Assembly (NCBI RefSeq): GCF_027497235.1
Contig: NZ_CP114902.1
Span: 1,377,501-1,441,500, forward strand
DNA: 64,000 nt
Source: Micromonospora sp. WMMD1128
GTDB taxonomy: Bacteria; Actinomycetota; Actinomycetes; Mycobacteriales; Micromonosporaceae
Direction of reading: 5' to 3'
Part shown: positions 8,830 through 17,260 of the stretch, one piece after another
How the letters are laid out: every line of letters begins with the position of its first letter
How positions within the stretch are numbered: position 1 is the first letter of the stretch
Position numbers and translations under genes: made by a program
Notes under the pieces: model-generated
The model's input: only the letters and a program-made list of their open reading frames with translations
The model's database searches: none
What the model was told of the DNA's origin: nothing

Positions 8830-9954
8830 ATGACCGAGGTGACCCCCGCCGCCGCCGAGACCCGGCTGCGCCGTTCCCCGCTGCACGAGCGACACACCGC
8901 GCTCGGCGCGAAACTCGCCCCCTTCGGCGGCTGGCAGATGCCGCTCGAGTACGCCGGTGGCGGCGTGCTCAAGGAGCACACGGCCGTGCGTACCGGGGCG
9001 GGTGTCTTCGACGTCTCGCACCTGGGCAAGATCCGGGTCGCCGGGCCCGGCGCGGCGGACTTCGTCAACGCCTGCCTGACCAACGACCTCGGCCGGATCG
9101 CGCCCGGCCAGGCCCAGTACACGCTCTGCTGCGACGACGCCACCGGCGGCGTGGTGGACGACATCATCGCCTACCTGCACGCCGACGACGACGTCTTCCT
9201 GGTGCCGAACGCGGCGAACACCGCCGAGGTGGCCCGCCGGTTGCGCGCCGCCGCGCCGGCCGACGTGACCGTCACCGACGAGCACGAGGCGTACGCGGTG
9301 CTCGCCGTCCAGGGGCCCGGCTCGGCGGACCTGCTCACCGGGCTCGGCCTGCCCACCGGGCACGACTACATGAGCTTCTCCGCCGCCACGCTGGGCGGCG
9401 TCGAGCTGACCGTCTGCCGCACCGGCTACACCGGCGAGCTGGGCTACGAGCTGGTAGTACCCGCCGAACACGCGGTCGCGGTCTGGGACGCGCTCTTCGC
9501 CGCCGGGCCCGACGTGCGCGCCTGCGGCCTGGCCGCGCGGGACACGCTGCGCACCGAGATGGGATACCCGCTGCACGGGCAGGATCTCTCCCCGGAGATC
9601 ACCCCGGTGCAGGGCCGCTCCGGCTGGGCGGTGGGCTGGGACAAGCCGGCCTTCTGGGGCCGGGACGTGCTGCGCGCCGAGAAGGCCGCCGGCCCGGCCC
9701 GTACGCTGCGCGGCCTCGCCGCGGTGGATCGGGCCATCCCGCGCCCCGGCATGACCGTGTACGCCGGTGACCGGCAGGTCGGCGTGGTCACCAGCGGCAC
9801 GTTCAGCCCGACGCTCAAGCACGGCATCGCGCTCGCCCTGGTCGACACCGACCCGAAGCTGCCCGACGGCGAGGAACTGGCGGTGGACATCCGCGGTCGC
9901 CGCGCCCGGATGCGCCTGACCAGGCCGCCGTTCGTCAAGCCCTCGGTCCGCTGA
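8830..9954 (+). CDS. gcvT: Aminomethyltransferase, glycine cleavage T protein
   Basis: Tetrahydrofolate-dependent T protein of the glycine cleavage system, which takes the aminomethyl group from the lipoyl H protein and yields methylene-THF and ammonia. 374 residues. Family landmarks are GGWQMPLEY near the N-terminus, [11 protein letters not shown], the Asp of [19 protein letters not shown], and [18 protein letters not shown]. The later [12 protein letters not shown] is typical of GcvT rather than YgfZ. The ATG at 8830 is taken as start since the family N-terminus begins shortly after it; the frame is open upstream. No glycine riboswitch is seen before it. gcvH and gcvP are not in the window. 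Confidence 0.95.
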   Translation: MTEVTPAAAETRLRRSPLHERHTALGAKLAPFGGWQMPLEYAGGGVLKEHTAVRTGAGVFDVSHLGKIRVAGPGAADFVNACLTNDLGRIAPGQAQYTLCCDDATGGVVDDIIAYLHADDDVFLVPNAANTAEVARRLRAAAPADVTVTDEHEAYAVLAVQGPGSADLLTGLGLPTGHDYMSFSAATLGGVELTVCRTGYTGELGYELVVPAEHAVAVWDALFAAGPDVRACGLAARDTLRTEMGYPLHGQDLSPEITPVQGRSGWAVGWDKPAFWGRDVLRAEKAAGPARTLRGLAAVDRAIPRPGMTVYAGDRQVGVVTSGTFSPTLKHGIALALVDTDPKLPDGEELAVDIRGRRARMRLTRPPFVKPSVR

Positions 9955-9964
9955 GACGCCCGGG

Positions 9965-11257
9965 TCAGTCCTCGCGCAGGCGTTCGCCGGCGTCCAGGAC
10001 GGCCTGGGTCCAGCCGCCCTCCAGCACGCCGGTGCCGTCCAGGACGGCCCAGTCGACCACGTCGGACGCCTCGACCACGACCGGCGAGCCGATCCGTACG
10101 CTCGGGTCGCTGTTGGCGTCGGTGGCGCTCGCGCCGACGATCCGTTCCGGGGCGTCCCACGAGGTGACGCCGGCCCAGACGTACTCCGGGCCGTCGTCGC
10201 CGGGCAGACCGTACTTGACCACGAGCTGGCTCTCCGAAGGCAGCCCGCCGGCGAGGAACCGGGCCCGGATGTCGCCGAGCGCGGCCCGGGCGGTCGCGAC
10301 CGCCCGGCTCATCGCGTCACCGGTGCGGGCGTACCGGACGTCGGGCTGGATGCCGTCGAACAGTGTCGCGCAGGCGGCGGCGAAGTAGCGGCCCGGCGGC
10401 CCGGGATGCCCGGGCGGCGGGTTGAGGCTGAGGAACGAGTCGGCGTCCGGGTCGGTGGCCGGGTCCAGCTCCAGGCGCAGCAGCACCGGCGCCGTCGCGC
10501 CGTGCTGCTCCGGGTTGCCGTACGCCACCGCGATGTCGTGCCCGGTCACCGTGGCCAGCACCGGGAGCTGCACGAACGCCGGCACCTCCTCGCCGGTCAG
10601 CCCGTCGGTCCAGTCCCGCAGCAGCCGCCGGGCCGCCCCGGTCATCACCGCGCCCCAGGCCCGGGTGAGGTGGTCCGGCACGCCCTGGGCCTGTAACTCC
10701 AGCAGCCCGAAGCGGCGCAGCCCCTTGGTGGTGAACCAGAGCCCGTCGGCGTCGGAGGAGTAGGGCACCAGCACCCAGTCGACGAGCCGGATCCGGCCGT
10801 GCTCGTCCGGGAGGGAGCGCAGCGCGGTCGCCGGGTCGAGGAACTGGAGCCCGAACACGTCCACCACGTCCCCGCCGACCGTCTCGGCGACCGCCGCGGC
10901 GACCGCCCGGGCCGCCCACTCGTGCGCCGGCGGCCAGCCCGGCCGGTATTCGGCCTGCACCACCACCAGGTGGGTGGCGGCGGCCAGCCGGGCGAGTTGC
11001 TCCTCGGTGGCGCCGAACGCGGCGAGCAGGTCCGGCGGCAGCTCGGGGAACTCGTCGACGGTGCGCGTGTCCACGCTCATCAGGGGGCTGTCGAGCATCT
11101 GCCGGGCCAGCCCGTACACCGGGGCGGCGAGCCGGCCGGCCAGCCCCTCCACCGCCGTCTTCGGACTCACCCGGGGCAGCCCGTCGATCGGCACCAGGTA
11201 GGTCGCGTCGAGCGACTCCGGCACCGGTACGGGCAGGAAGTCGTCCGTGATGAGCAT
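9965..11257 (-). CDS. DUF2314-domain protein
   Basis: 430-residue soluble protein from the ATG at 11257 (MLITDDFLPVPVP), preceded by GGGAG. An in-frame ATG/GTG 27 bases upstream lacks a ribosome site. The last 80 residues match the DUF2314 pattern: YVWAGVTSWD, then a D/S-rich loop, RIGSPVVVEASDVVDWAVL. The first 340 residues are unassigned alpha/beta sequence (THLVVVQAEYRPGWPPAHEW; VFGLQFLDP), seemingly a longer version of the architecture seen in actinobacterial homologues. No catalytic residues are evident. It is convergent with gcvT with a 10-base gap and no terminator. A TAGCGT -10 on the minus strand at 11298-11293 fits a short leader. Function unknown. Confidence 0.8.
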   Translation of the reverse strand: MLITDDFLPVPVPESLDATYLVPIDGLPRVSPKTAVEGLAGRLAAPVYGLARQMLDSPLMSVDTRTVDEFPELPPDLLAAFGATEEQLARLAAATHLVVVQAEYRPGWPPAHEWAARAVAAAVAETVGGDVVDVFGLQFLDPATALRSLPDEHGRIRLVDWVLVPYSSDADGLWFTTKGLRRFGLLELQAQGVPDHLTRAWGAVMTGAARRLLRDWTDGLTGEEVPAFVQLPVLATVTGHDIAVAYGNPEQHGATAPVLLRLELDPATDPDADSFLSLNPPPGHPGPPGRYFAAACATLFDGIQPDVRYARTGDAMSRAVATARAALGDIRARFLAGGLPSESQLVVKYGLPGDDGPEYVWAGVTSWDAPERIVGASATDANSDPSVRIGSPVVVEASDVVDWAVLDGTGVLEGGWTQAVLDAGERLRED

Positions 11258-11292
11258 GCCGTCTCCCTCGACCCGCCGGTGCACTCACCCGA

Positions 11293-11298
11293 ACGCTA
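11293..11298 (-). promoter_or_regulatory. Candidate -10 (TAGCGT) for the DUF2314 gene
   Basis: TAGCGT on the minus strand, 35 bases before the chosen ATG at 11257, which would give a leader of roughly 28 bases that includes the GGGAG ribosome site. Confidence 0.4.
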
Positions 11299-11318
11299 CC
11301 CGCCCGACCGGGCACGGT

Positions 11319-12092
11319 TCAGGCGGTCAGCACCAGTCCCAGGTAGGACAGCGTGGTGACGACCTCGACCAGGGCGCCGAGGACGTCGCCGGTGATGCCG
11401 CCGAAGCGGCGTACCAGGTGCCGCAGGAGCCCGGCCGCGACGGCGAGCGCGCCGAGCACGGCGAGCGGCCCCTGCCACGGGCGGCCCGGCACCGCGGGCG
11501 CGGCAAGCAGCGTCACGGCGAGCGCGCCGACCGCCAGGGCGCCCCACCCGACCGTGCCGGCCACCAGCGCGCCCAGCCCGTCCGGCCGGGCCGCCGGCAC
11601 CCCGCGGCGACACGCCAGGCCGGCGGCGAGCCGCCCGGCCGCGGTGGCCGCGACCACCCCGGCGAGCGCCGCCGGCGCGTCCCGCCCGGCCAGCTCCGCC
11701 AGCACGGCGGTCTGGAGCAGGAGTACGACGACGAGCGCGACCACCCCGAACGGCCCGACGTCCGGCTGCTTCATGATCGCCAGCGCGGCCGGCCCCCGCC
11801 GGTACGAGCCGAGCGCGTCCACGGTGTCGGCCAGCCCGTCCAGGTGCAGGCCGCGGGTCAGCAGCGCGCCCAGCCCGACCGTGACCCCGGCGGCGACCAG
11901 GGGCGGCGCCAGCGCCCCGGCCAGCAGCAGCGCCCCGCCGAGCGCCGCGCCGAGCAGCGCGCCGACGGCCGGGGCCAGCGCCATCGCGTTGCCGGCCGTG
12001 ACCCGGTCGACCCGGCCGGTGCGGACCGGCGCGGTGGTGAACGTGGTGAGCGCCAGCCGGACGCCGTCGGCGAGCCGGGGCTCAGTCGGCAC
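11319..12092 (-). CDS. cobS: Adenosylcobinamide-GDP ribazoletransferase (cobalamin synthase)
   Basis: Membrane enzyme that joins adenosylcobinamide-GDP to alpha-ribazole (phosphate), the last assembly step of cobalamin. 257 residues with about six hydrophobic segments. The N-terminal landmark GLHLDGLADTVDALG (the Asp-rich metal site, about 84-98) is complete, and KQPDVGPFGVVALV follows. The GTG start at 12092 overlaps the end of the cobU-cobT gene by 11 bases, so expression is coupled. The product of the upstream fusion supplies both of its substrates. Confidence 0.93.
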   Translation of the reverse strand: MPTEPRLADGVRLALTTFTTAPVRTGRVDRVTAGNAMALAPAVGALLGAALGGALLLAGALAPPLVAAGVTVGLGALLTRGLHLDGLADTVDALGSYRRGPAALAIMKQPDVGPFGVVALVVVLLLQTAVLAELAGRDAPAALAGVVAATAAGRLAAGLACRRGVPAARPDGLGALVAGTVGWGALAVGALAVTLLAAPAVPGRPWQGPLAVLGALAVAAGLLRHLVRRFGGITGDVLGALVEVVTTLSYLGLVLTA

Positions 12093-14238
12093 GTCGGCCG
12101 GGCGTGACCGGCTCGTCGGACCCGATCGTGGTCGGACCCGGCCCGGCCGGCGCCGGCTCGCCGAACGCCGGCTCGCCGAACGCCGGCTCGCCGAACGCCG
12201 GCTCGCCGAACGCCGGCTCGCCGGACTCGGGTTCGCCGGACTCGGGCTCGCCGAACGCCGGTTCGGCGGGCTCCGGCGCGTACGCCGGGGTGGACGGCTC
12301 GGGCTCGGCGTAGCTCTCGTCCTCGGCGCCGCCCAGCGACGGGTGCACCGGCAGGGTGGCGGCGAGCGTGAGCGCCGCGCGCAGCAGCGGCAGGGCGGCC
12401 AGCGCGCCCGCCCCCTCGCCCAGGTCGAGGCGCAGATCCAGCAACGGCGTCAGGCCGAGCACGTCGGCGGCGAGCCGCACGCCGGGACGGCCGCCGTGGT
12501 CGGGCAGCAGGCACCAGTGCCGCGCCTGCCCGGCGAGGTCCCGGCTGACCATGCCGGCGGCGGTGCCGACCGGACCGTCGAGCAGCACCGGAACCCGCCG
12601 GGCGGTCGCGCCGAGCAGCACGCCGGTGGCCATCGCGATGTCGCCGCCGCCCAGCTCGGCCAGGACGTCCTTGGCCTCCCGGGGGGAGCGCCGGGTGCGG
12701 TGCAGCGCGTCCCGGACGGCCGCGCAGCGGACCATCCAGGCGTTGTCGTCGATCTCGCCCTGCTCGGTCACCACGCGGCCGAGCACCGCCGGCGGCTCCG
12801 CGCCGGCGGTGGCCGCCAGCACCGCCGCGGCGGCTGCCTCGGCGCCGGCCCCGCAGGCCGCCAGCACCAACAGTTGTACGCCCGCGTCGGCGGCCTGCTC
12901 GGCCAGCCGCCAGCCGTAGCGCAGTGCCGCCTCGACCTGGTCCTCGGGAAGCGCCGGCCCGTCCTCGAACGGTGCCGACGTGGGCGCCTCGACGACCTGG
13001 AGGCTCGCGCCGTTCTCGGCGGCCAGCCGGGCCAGCGCGCCCCGGCCGGCGCGGGCCTGCCGGGCGCGGCGGGCCGACTCGCCGGCCACCGTGCCGGCCG
13101 ACGCCCCACCGGAGTGGTCGCCGTGCAGCAGCAGCACCCGCACGCTGTCCCACGGGCGCGGGGTCGAGGTGCCCTGGGTGGCGGCGGCGAAGCCGACCAC
13201 CTGCTCCAGCACGCCGAGACCGGCGCCGGGCAGGTCCAGGGTGGCCAGCCGGTCGACCGCCTGCGGGCCGGTGTAGTCGTCGGGCATCGGCAGTTCCATG
13301 CCCGGCTGGATGACCAGGCCGGTGGCGATCATCGGCAGCGCCATGGTGGGCGCCGCCCAGTCGCCGGCGTCGGCCGTGTCGGCCTGCGCCGGGGCCGGCG
13401 TCGGGCTCGCGGTGGGGGTGAGCACCTCTGGCAGCGGCGCGTCCGCTACGTCGCCCTCCGGTCGATGCTCGGTGGACGCGGTTGGCTGGTCAAGCCCGGG
13501 CCACGCCGGGACGTCCGCCCCAGCGGGTCCGGCCGGGACGCCGAGGACGACCTGGTCCGGTGCGCCCTGGCCCTGGTCCGGTGCGCCCTGGTCCGGCGGA
13601 GCGTGCTGTGCCGGCGGGGTCGGTACGGGCTGTGCCGGTGCGGCGTGGGCGTGCTGTGTCGGCTTGGCCTGGACCGGCGGTGCCGGTGCGGCGGCGGGCT
13701 TGAGCCAGGCGGTCTGCCCGGCCACCACGAGCGCGACCGCGTCGCAGGCGTCGGCCACCGCCCGGTTGGTCGCGCCCAGCGCGTCGGTGAATGCCCGGCC
13801 CAGCGGGGTGGTGGGCACCAGGGACAGGCCCACCTCCGGGCTGACCAGCACCAGCCGCGCCTCGCTCGCCCGCACCGCCGCGGCCAGCTCGGCGATGGTG
13901 GCGGTGTCGTCGGCCGGCTGGTGCGCCGGGTCGAGCAGCACGGTGACCCAGCCGCCCAGGTCGTCCACGAGCAGCGTGTCGTTCGGGCCGGCGGCGCCGA
14001 TCACCTCGACCAGCCGGCCCGGGTCCGCCGCGGTCTCCTCGGTGGTCCAGCTCCCCGGCCGCCGGGCCCGGTGCGTCGCGAGGCGGGCCGCCCACTCGGT
14101 GTCGTCGGGCTCCCCGGCGGGGGCGGTCGCCACGTAGCGGACCATGGGCGCGTCGGCGACCAGGGACTCGGCGAACCCGGACTTGCCGGAGCGGATACCG
14201 CCGAGCACCAGGAGGGTGTGCCACCCGTCAACGGACAT
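12082..14238 (-). CDS. cobU-cobT: Fused CobU (cobinamide kinase/guanylyltransferase) and CobT (DMB phosphoribosyltransferase)
   Basis: 718-residue fusion. Residues 1-180 are CobU: P-loop GGIRSGKS (13-20), YVATAP, the HRARRP segment with the guanylylated-His region, LLVDDLGGW, VSPEVGLSLVP. A low-complexity Ala/Pro/Gln/His linker of about 120 residues follows. Then comes CobT (about 320-660) with LLLHGDHSGGAS, LAACGAGAEA, ELGGGDIAMATGVLLGA, GRPGVRLAADVLGLTPLLDLRLDLGEGAGA; the last Glu (LGEGAGA) is the expected catalytic base. The C-terminus is a tail of GEPAF/GEPES pentapeptides. CobU phosphorylates and guanylylates cobinamide; CobT activates the lower ligand. TAAGGT lies 6 bases before the ATG with no ribosome site, indicating a leaderless mRNA. 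No cobalamin riboswitch is visible upstream. Confidence 0.92.
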   Translation of the reverse strand: MSVDGWHTLLVLGGIRSGKSGFAESLVADAPMVRYVATAPAGEPDDTEWAARLATHRARRPGSWTTEETAADPGRLVEVIGAAGPNDTLLVDDLGGWVTVLLDPAHQPADDTATIAELAAAVRASEARLVLVSPEVGLSLVPTTPLGRAFTDALGATNRAVADACDAVALVVAGQTAWLKPAAAPAPPVQAKPTQHAHAAPAQPVPTPPAQHAPPDQGAPDQGQGAPDQVVLGVPAGPAGADVPAWPGLDQPTASTEHRPEGDVADAPLPEVLTPTASPTPAPAQADTADAGDWAAPTMALPMIATGLVIQPGMELPMPDDYTGPQAVDRLATLDLPGAGLGVLEQVVGFAAATQGTSTPRPWDSVRVLLLHGDHSGGASAGTVAGESARRARQARAGRGALARLAAENGASLQVVEAPTSAPFEDGPALPEDQVEAALRYGWRLAEQAADAGVQLLVLAACGAGAEAAAAAVLAATAGAEPPAVLGRVVTEQGEIDDNAWMVRCAAVRDALHRTRRSPREAKDVLAELGGGDIAMATGVLLGATARRVPVLLDGPVGTAAGMVSRDLAGQARHWCLLPDHGGRPGVRLAADVLGLTPLLDLRLDLGEGAGALAALPLLRAALTLAATLPVHPSLGGAEDESYAEPEPSTPAYAPEPAEPAFGEPESGEPESGEPAFGEPAFGEPAFGEPAFGEPAPAGPGPTTIGSDEPVTPGRRAD
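12151..12270 (-). repeat. 15-bp tandem repeat encoding GEPAF/GEPES tail of CobT
   Basis: Roughly eight in-frame copies of a 15-base unit (CGCCGGCTCGCCGAA, with CTCGGG variants) coding for an acidic pentapeptide repeat near the C-terminus of the CobU-CobT fusion. Several copies are identical, so the number may vary between strains. Confidence 0.9.
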
Positions 14239-14244
14239 GCCCGT

Positions 14245-14250
14245 ACCTTA
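14245..14250 (-). promoter_or_regulatory. -10 (TAAGGT) of leaderless cobU-cobT
   Basis: TAAGGT on the minus strand, 6 bases before the ATG at 14238. This spacing places transcription start at or within a base of the ATG. Confidence 0.5.
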
Positions 14251-14297
14251 GTTCGCCCGCTCCGGGTCCGGGCACCTCGCCCCAGGGCTCGCGACCC

Positions 14298-14382
14298 CGC
14301 AAGATCCACTCCAGGTCGGCGAGGTGGGGGCATCGGTGTGCCGTTGACCCCGCCACGTCGACGGAGTGGAGTGGATCTTGCG
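14298..14382. repeat. Long-spaced inverted repeat between cobU-cobT and the kinase gene
   Basis: Perfect 15-bp arms (CGCAAGATCCACTCC at 14298-14312 and its complement at 14368-14382) around a 55-base spacer. It lies downstream of the kinase gene and upstream of cobU-cobT on the same strand. The AAGATC core recurs in the palindromes near 36.2 and 51.9 kb. Confidence 0.7.
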
Positions 14383-14424
14383 ATTGGCGGGCCATCGTGC
14401 GACCGCGGTCGTTCGGCCGGAACC

Positions 14425-16104
14425 TCAGCCGCAGTGCTCGAAGGCGCTGCCGTAGGACGCGCCGCCGGTCGAGCCGCCCCACTTCACGCAGACGCCGGCG
14501 GCGGTGGCGCGCACCGGGCCGGCGTAGTAGCTGTACCCGCCGCTCTCGGTCTGCCGGCCCTTGCCCTTGACCTGCAGGTACGTGCTGACGGTGGTGACCT
14601 GCCCGACGCCGGCGTCCTTGAGCGTCACCACGCAGTTGGCCCCGGCCGCGGTGCTGTAGAGCAGGTAGACCCGCCCCTGCCGGACCCCGTCCCTGGTCAG
14701 GGTGGCCGAGTCGATCACCCGGTAGCCGCCGCCGCACACCTGGACGGCGGTGTACGGGTTCGGCTGCGGGGCCGCCGTCGGGTCCCCGGTCGGCGTGGGC
14801 GCACCGGTGCTCGGCTCGCCTCCGGCCGGTTCGCCGGCCGGCGGCGCGGCCCGGCCCGGGGTGGCCGACGGCGACCGGCTGGGCCGCCCGATGCGGCTCG
14901 CGCCCGGAGTCGCCGGTCCGGCGCCGCTCGGGGACACCGGCGTCACGGAGCCGGGGACCGCGGACTCACCCGCGAGCACGGTCGGCTCCGCCCCCGGCGA
15001 CGGGTCGTCGGGGGAGCGGAGCGCCGCCACGACCACGGCCGTCAGCACCGCGACCACCACCAGGCCGCCGGCCCCGACAAGCGCCATCGACCGCCGCCCG
15101 GGTCGCGCCGGCTCCCTCCGCGTCCCGGGTCCGCCGTCCGGCCCGGGCGGGACATTCGTGCCGAGCGCCGCTTCGCCGGCCCCGGCCGCCGTACGGTCGT
15201 CCGCCTCGGACGCCGACGGTCCCGGGCCGCTCACCGCCCACGGCGGGCGCGGCGGGGCCGGTACGCCCGCGAGGGTGGCGTCCCGGGCGTCCCGCGCGCC
15301 CTCGGCCAGGGTCACCGCGGTCGGGAAGCGGTCGCGCGGGCTCTTCGCCAGCGCCCGCGCGATCACCTCGACCACCGCCGGGGGTGTGGCCGGCGGCAGC
15401 GGCGCCGGCTCGTCCTGCACGTGCCGCATCGCCACCTGGATCGGGTGGTCACCGTGGAAGGGCGGCCGGCCGGCCAGGCAGTAGTACGCGACCGCGCCGA
15501 GCGCGTAGACGTCGGTGGCGGGCGAGACGGGCTGGCCGGACGCCTGCTCCGGGGACATGTACGAGGCGGTGCCGAGCACCATGTGGGCGGCGGTGAGGCC
15601 GGCCATGGTGTGGGCCCGGGCCAGGCCGAAGTCGACGAGCACCACCGTGCCGTCCCGCTTGACCAGCAGGTTTCCCGGCTTCACGTCGCGGTGCACGATG
15701 CCGGCGAGGTGGGCGGCGTGCAGCGCCTGCGCGGCCTGTGCCACCACCGACATGGTGGACGCCGGGTCGAGCCGGCCGGCCTGCCGCACCCAACTCGTCA
15801 GCGGGCGCCCGTCCACGTACTCCATCACCAGGTAGCTGACCCGGCTGTCGTCGGCGAGCGTGGCGGAGCCGAAGTCGTGGACCTGCACGATGCCGGGGTG
15901 GCGCAGCGCGGCGAGCATCCGGGCCTCGGCGTGGAAGCGGGTGGTGAACTCCGGATCGGCGAGCAGCGAGGGCAGCATCACCTTCACCGCGACGACGCGA
16001 CCGAGCAGCGTGTCCGTGCACTTCCACACGGTGCCCATGCCGCCGGTGGCGACGCGCTCGTCCAGTCGGTAGCGGTCGCTGAGCACCACTCCTGAAGTCA
16101 GCAC
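14425..16104 (-). CDS. Transmembrane Ser/Thr protein kinase with Cys-containing ectodomain
   Basis: PknB-type receptor kinase, 559 residues from the GTG at 16104. Kinase domain (about 10-270): glycine loop ATGGMGTVW, VAVKVM Lys, VMEYVDGRPL, HRDVKPGNLL catalytic loop, VDFGLAR, GTASYMSPEQ activation segment. A Pro/Ala-rich linker precedes one membrane helix (MALVGAGGLVVVAVLTAVVV, about 340-360). Outside the membrane there is a Ser/Pro/Thr-rich stalk and a terminal domain of about 110 residues with four Cys (VCGGG, NCVV, GVCVKW, EHCG), likely two disulfides. No PASTA repeats are present, so it is not a PknB orthologue. TACGGT 6 bases before the GTG points to a leaderless transcript. Its ligand is unknown. 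Confidence 0.9.
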   Translation of the reverse strand: MLTSGVVLSDRYRLDERVATGGMGTVWKCTDTLLGRVVAVKVMLPSLLADPEFTTRFHAEARMLAALRHPGIVQVHDFGSATLADDSRVSYLVMEYVDGRPLTSWVRQAGRLDPASTMSVVAQAAQALHAAHLAGIVHRDVKPGNLLVKRDGTVVLVDFGLARAHTMAGLTAAHMVLGTASYMSPEQASGQPVSPATDVYALGAVAYYCLAGRPPFHGDHPIQVAMRHVQDEPAPLPPATPPAVVEVIARALAKSPRDRFPTAVTLAEGARDARDATLAGVPAPPRPPWAVSGPGPSASEADDRTAAGAGEAALGTNVPPGPDGGPGTRREPARPGRRSMALVGAGGLVVVAVLTAVVVAALRSPDDPSPGAEPTVLAGESAVPGSVTPVSPSGAGPATPGASRIGRPSRSPSATPGRAAPPAGEPAGGEPSTGAPTPTGDPTAAPQPNPYTAVQVCGGGYRVIDSATLTRDGVRQGRVYLLYSTAAGANCVVTLKDAGVGQVTTVSTYLQVKGKGRQTESGGYSYYAGPVRATAAGVCVKWGGSTGGASYGSAFEHCG

Positions 16105-16110
16105 CGCGTC

Positions 16111-16116
16111 ACCGTA
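16111..16116 (-). promoter_or_regulatory. -10 (TACGGT) of leaderless kinase gene
   Basis: Minus-strand TACGGT followed by six bases and the GTG start at 16104; no ribosome site lies between. Confidence 0.5.
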
Positions 16117-16217
16117 CCGGCCCCGTCGATATGGCGGCGGGCCGTCGCGCGGACGGCCGACTAGGCTTGCGGGGGTTTGGCGTCCCACGGGACGACGGCG
16201 GCGAGGGGAGACGCGGC

Positions 16218-16418
16218 ATGGCGTGGAGCTGGCGGTACGAGGGCACGAACGGCGAGACGGTCGACGGGCCGGGTGAGTCGTTCACGAGTCAGGCGGACGC
16301 CGAGTCGTGGATCGGTCAGACCTGGCGGGAGCTCGCGACGTCCGGCGTCACCTCCGTCGCCCTGGTCGAGGACGACCGGGTGGAATACCGGATGAGCCTG
16401 CAGCCCCCGGCCGAATGA
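16218..16418 (+). CDS. Small conserved hypothetical protein, 66 aa
   Basis: MAWSWRYEGTNGETVDGP...SFTSQADAESWIGQTWRELATSGVTSVALVEDDRVEYRMSL. The sequence looks like a small alpha/beta protein with an acidic surface. The ATG at 16218 has a GAGGGGAG ribosome site 9 bases upstream. Its stop overlaps the ATG of the following M50 protease gene (ATGA), so the two are translationally coupled. I recall short proteins of this type as common in actinobacteria but know of no assigned function. Confidence 0.8.
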   Translation: MAWSWRYEGTNGETVDGPGESFTSQADAESWIGQTWRELATSGVTSVALVEDDRVEYRMSLQPPAE

Positions 16419-17212
16419 CCGGCTACGACCGCCCGGGCGACCCGCTGGTCCTCGGCGTGCCCCGGGCGGCGTTCCGGCCGAGCCCGATCTTCCTGGCCCT
16501 GGTCGCGCTCTTCGTGGCCGGCGGGGTGATGACCTGGAACGGGTACGGCAACGTCCGGTTCGACGTCTTCCTCTTCGTGGTCGCCGGCTGGCTGGTCTCG
16601 CTCTGCCTGCACGAGTACGCGCACGCCGTGATCGCGTACCGGTCCGGCGACCGGGACATCGCGCACCGGGGCTACCTGACGCTCAACCCGCTGAAATACA
16701 CCAGCCCACTGCTGTCGATCGTGTTGCCGGTGGTGGTGCTGCTGCTCGGCGGCATCGGCCTGCCCGGCGGCGCGGTCTGGGTGGACCGGCACGCCATTCC
16801 CGGCCGGCTGCGGCACACCCTGGTCAGCCTGGCCGGGCCGGCCACGAATGTGCTGTTCACGCTGCTGTTGATCGCGGCCGTGAACTGGGGGCCGTCGCTG
16901 GGCGGGCCGCTGGAGTTCTGGGCCGGCGTCGGGCTGCTGGCGTTCCTCCAGCTCATGGCGAGCGTGCTCAACCTGCTGCCGGTGCCGGGCCTGGACGGCG
17001 GCAACATGATCCAGCCCTGGCTCAGTCCCGCCTACCGGCGGATGTACGACCTGTTCGCCCCGTACGGATTCATCCTGCTCTTCGCGCTGCTCTGGAGCCC
17101 GCGGATCGGCGGCGCGTTCTTCACCGGGGTCTTCGCGGTCGGCGACGCGCTCGGCCTGCCGCGTGACTTCTATCAGATCGGGTTCTACCTGATCCGCTTC
17201 TGGCAGGGCTGA
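16415..17212 (+). CDS. Site-2 protease family (M50) membrane metallopeptidase
   Basis: 265-residue intramembrane zinc protease-like protein. The zinc-binding motif HEYAH is in the second membrane segment (LVSLCLHEYAHAVIAYRSGD), and the third ligand motif is in NLLPVPGLDGGNM near residue 190. Five to six hydrophobic segments are visible, and there is no PDZ domain, so it belongs to the short SpoIVFB/YdiL-like branch rather than RseP. The start is the ATG overlapping the upstream stop by ATGA. Substrate not predictable from context. A perfect bidirectional terminator follows 8 bases after the stop. Confidence 0.9.
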   Translation: MTGYDRPGDPLVLGVPRAAFRPSPIFLALVALFVAGGVMTWNGYGNVRFDVFLFVVAGWLVSLCLHEYAHAVIAYRSGDRDIAHRGYLTLNPLKYTSPLLSIVLPVVVLLLGGIGLPGGAVWVDRHAIPGRLRHTLVSLAGPATNVLFTLLLIAAVNWGPSLGGPLEFWAGVGLLAFLQLMASVLNLLPVPGLDGGNMIQPWLSPAYRRMYDLFAPYGFILLFALLWSPRIGGAFFTGVFAVGDALGLPRDFYQIGFYLIRFWQG

Positions 17213-17220
17213 CCGTGGTC

Positions 17221-17252
17221 GTCCCCGGGCCGGCGCACGCCGGCCCGGGGAC
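17221..17252. terminator. Bidirectional hairpin between M50 protease and aldo/keto reductase
   Basis: Perfect 14-bp stem GTCCCCGGGCCGGC (17221-17234) and its complement (17239-17252) with a GCAC loop, in the convergent gap. No T-run on either side, as is common in GC-rich genomes. Confidence 0.75.
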
Positions 17253-17260
17253 GCCGGGCG

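Noticed and set aside
14239..14424. Cobalamin riboswitch before cobU-cobT
   Set aside because: No B12-box-like sequence was found and the -10 abuts the ATG; the inverted repeat there does not resemble the aptamer.
11353..16095. Plus-strand open frame of about 1580 codons opposite cobS, cobU-cobT and the kinase
   Set aside because: Antisense to well-supported genes, composition typical of a shadow frame, no motif or plausible start.
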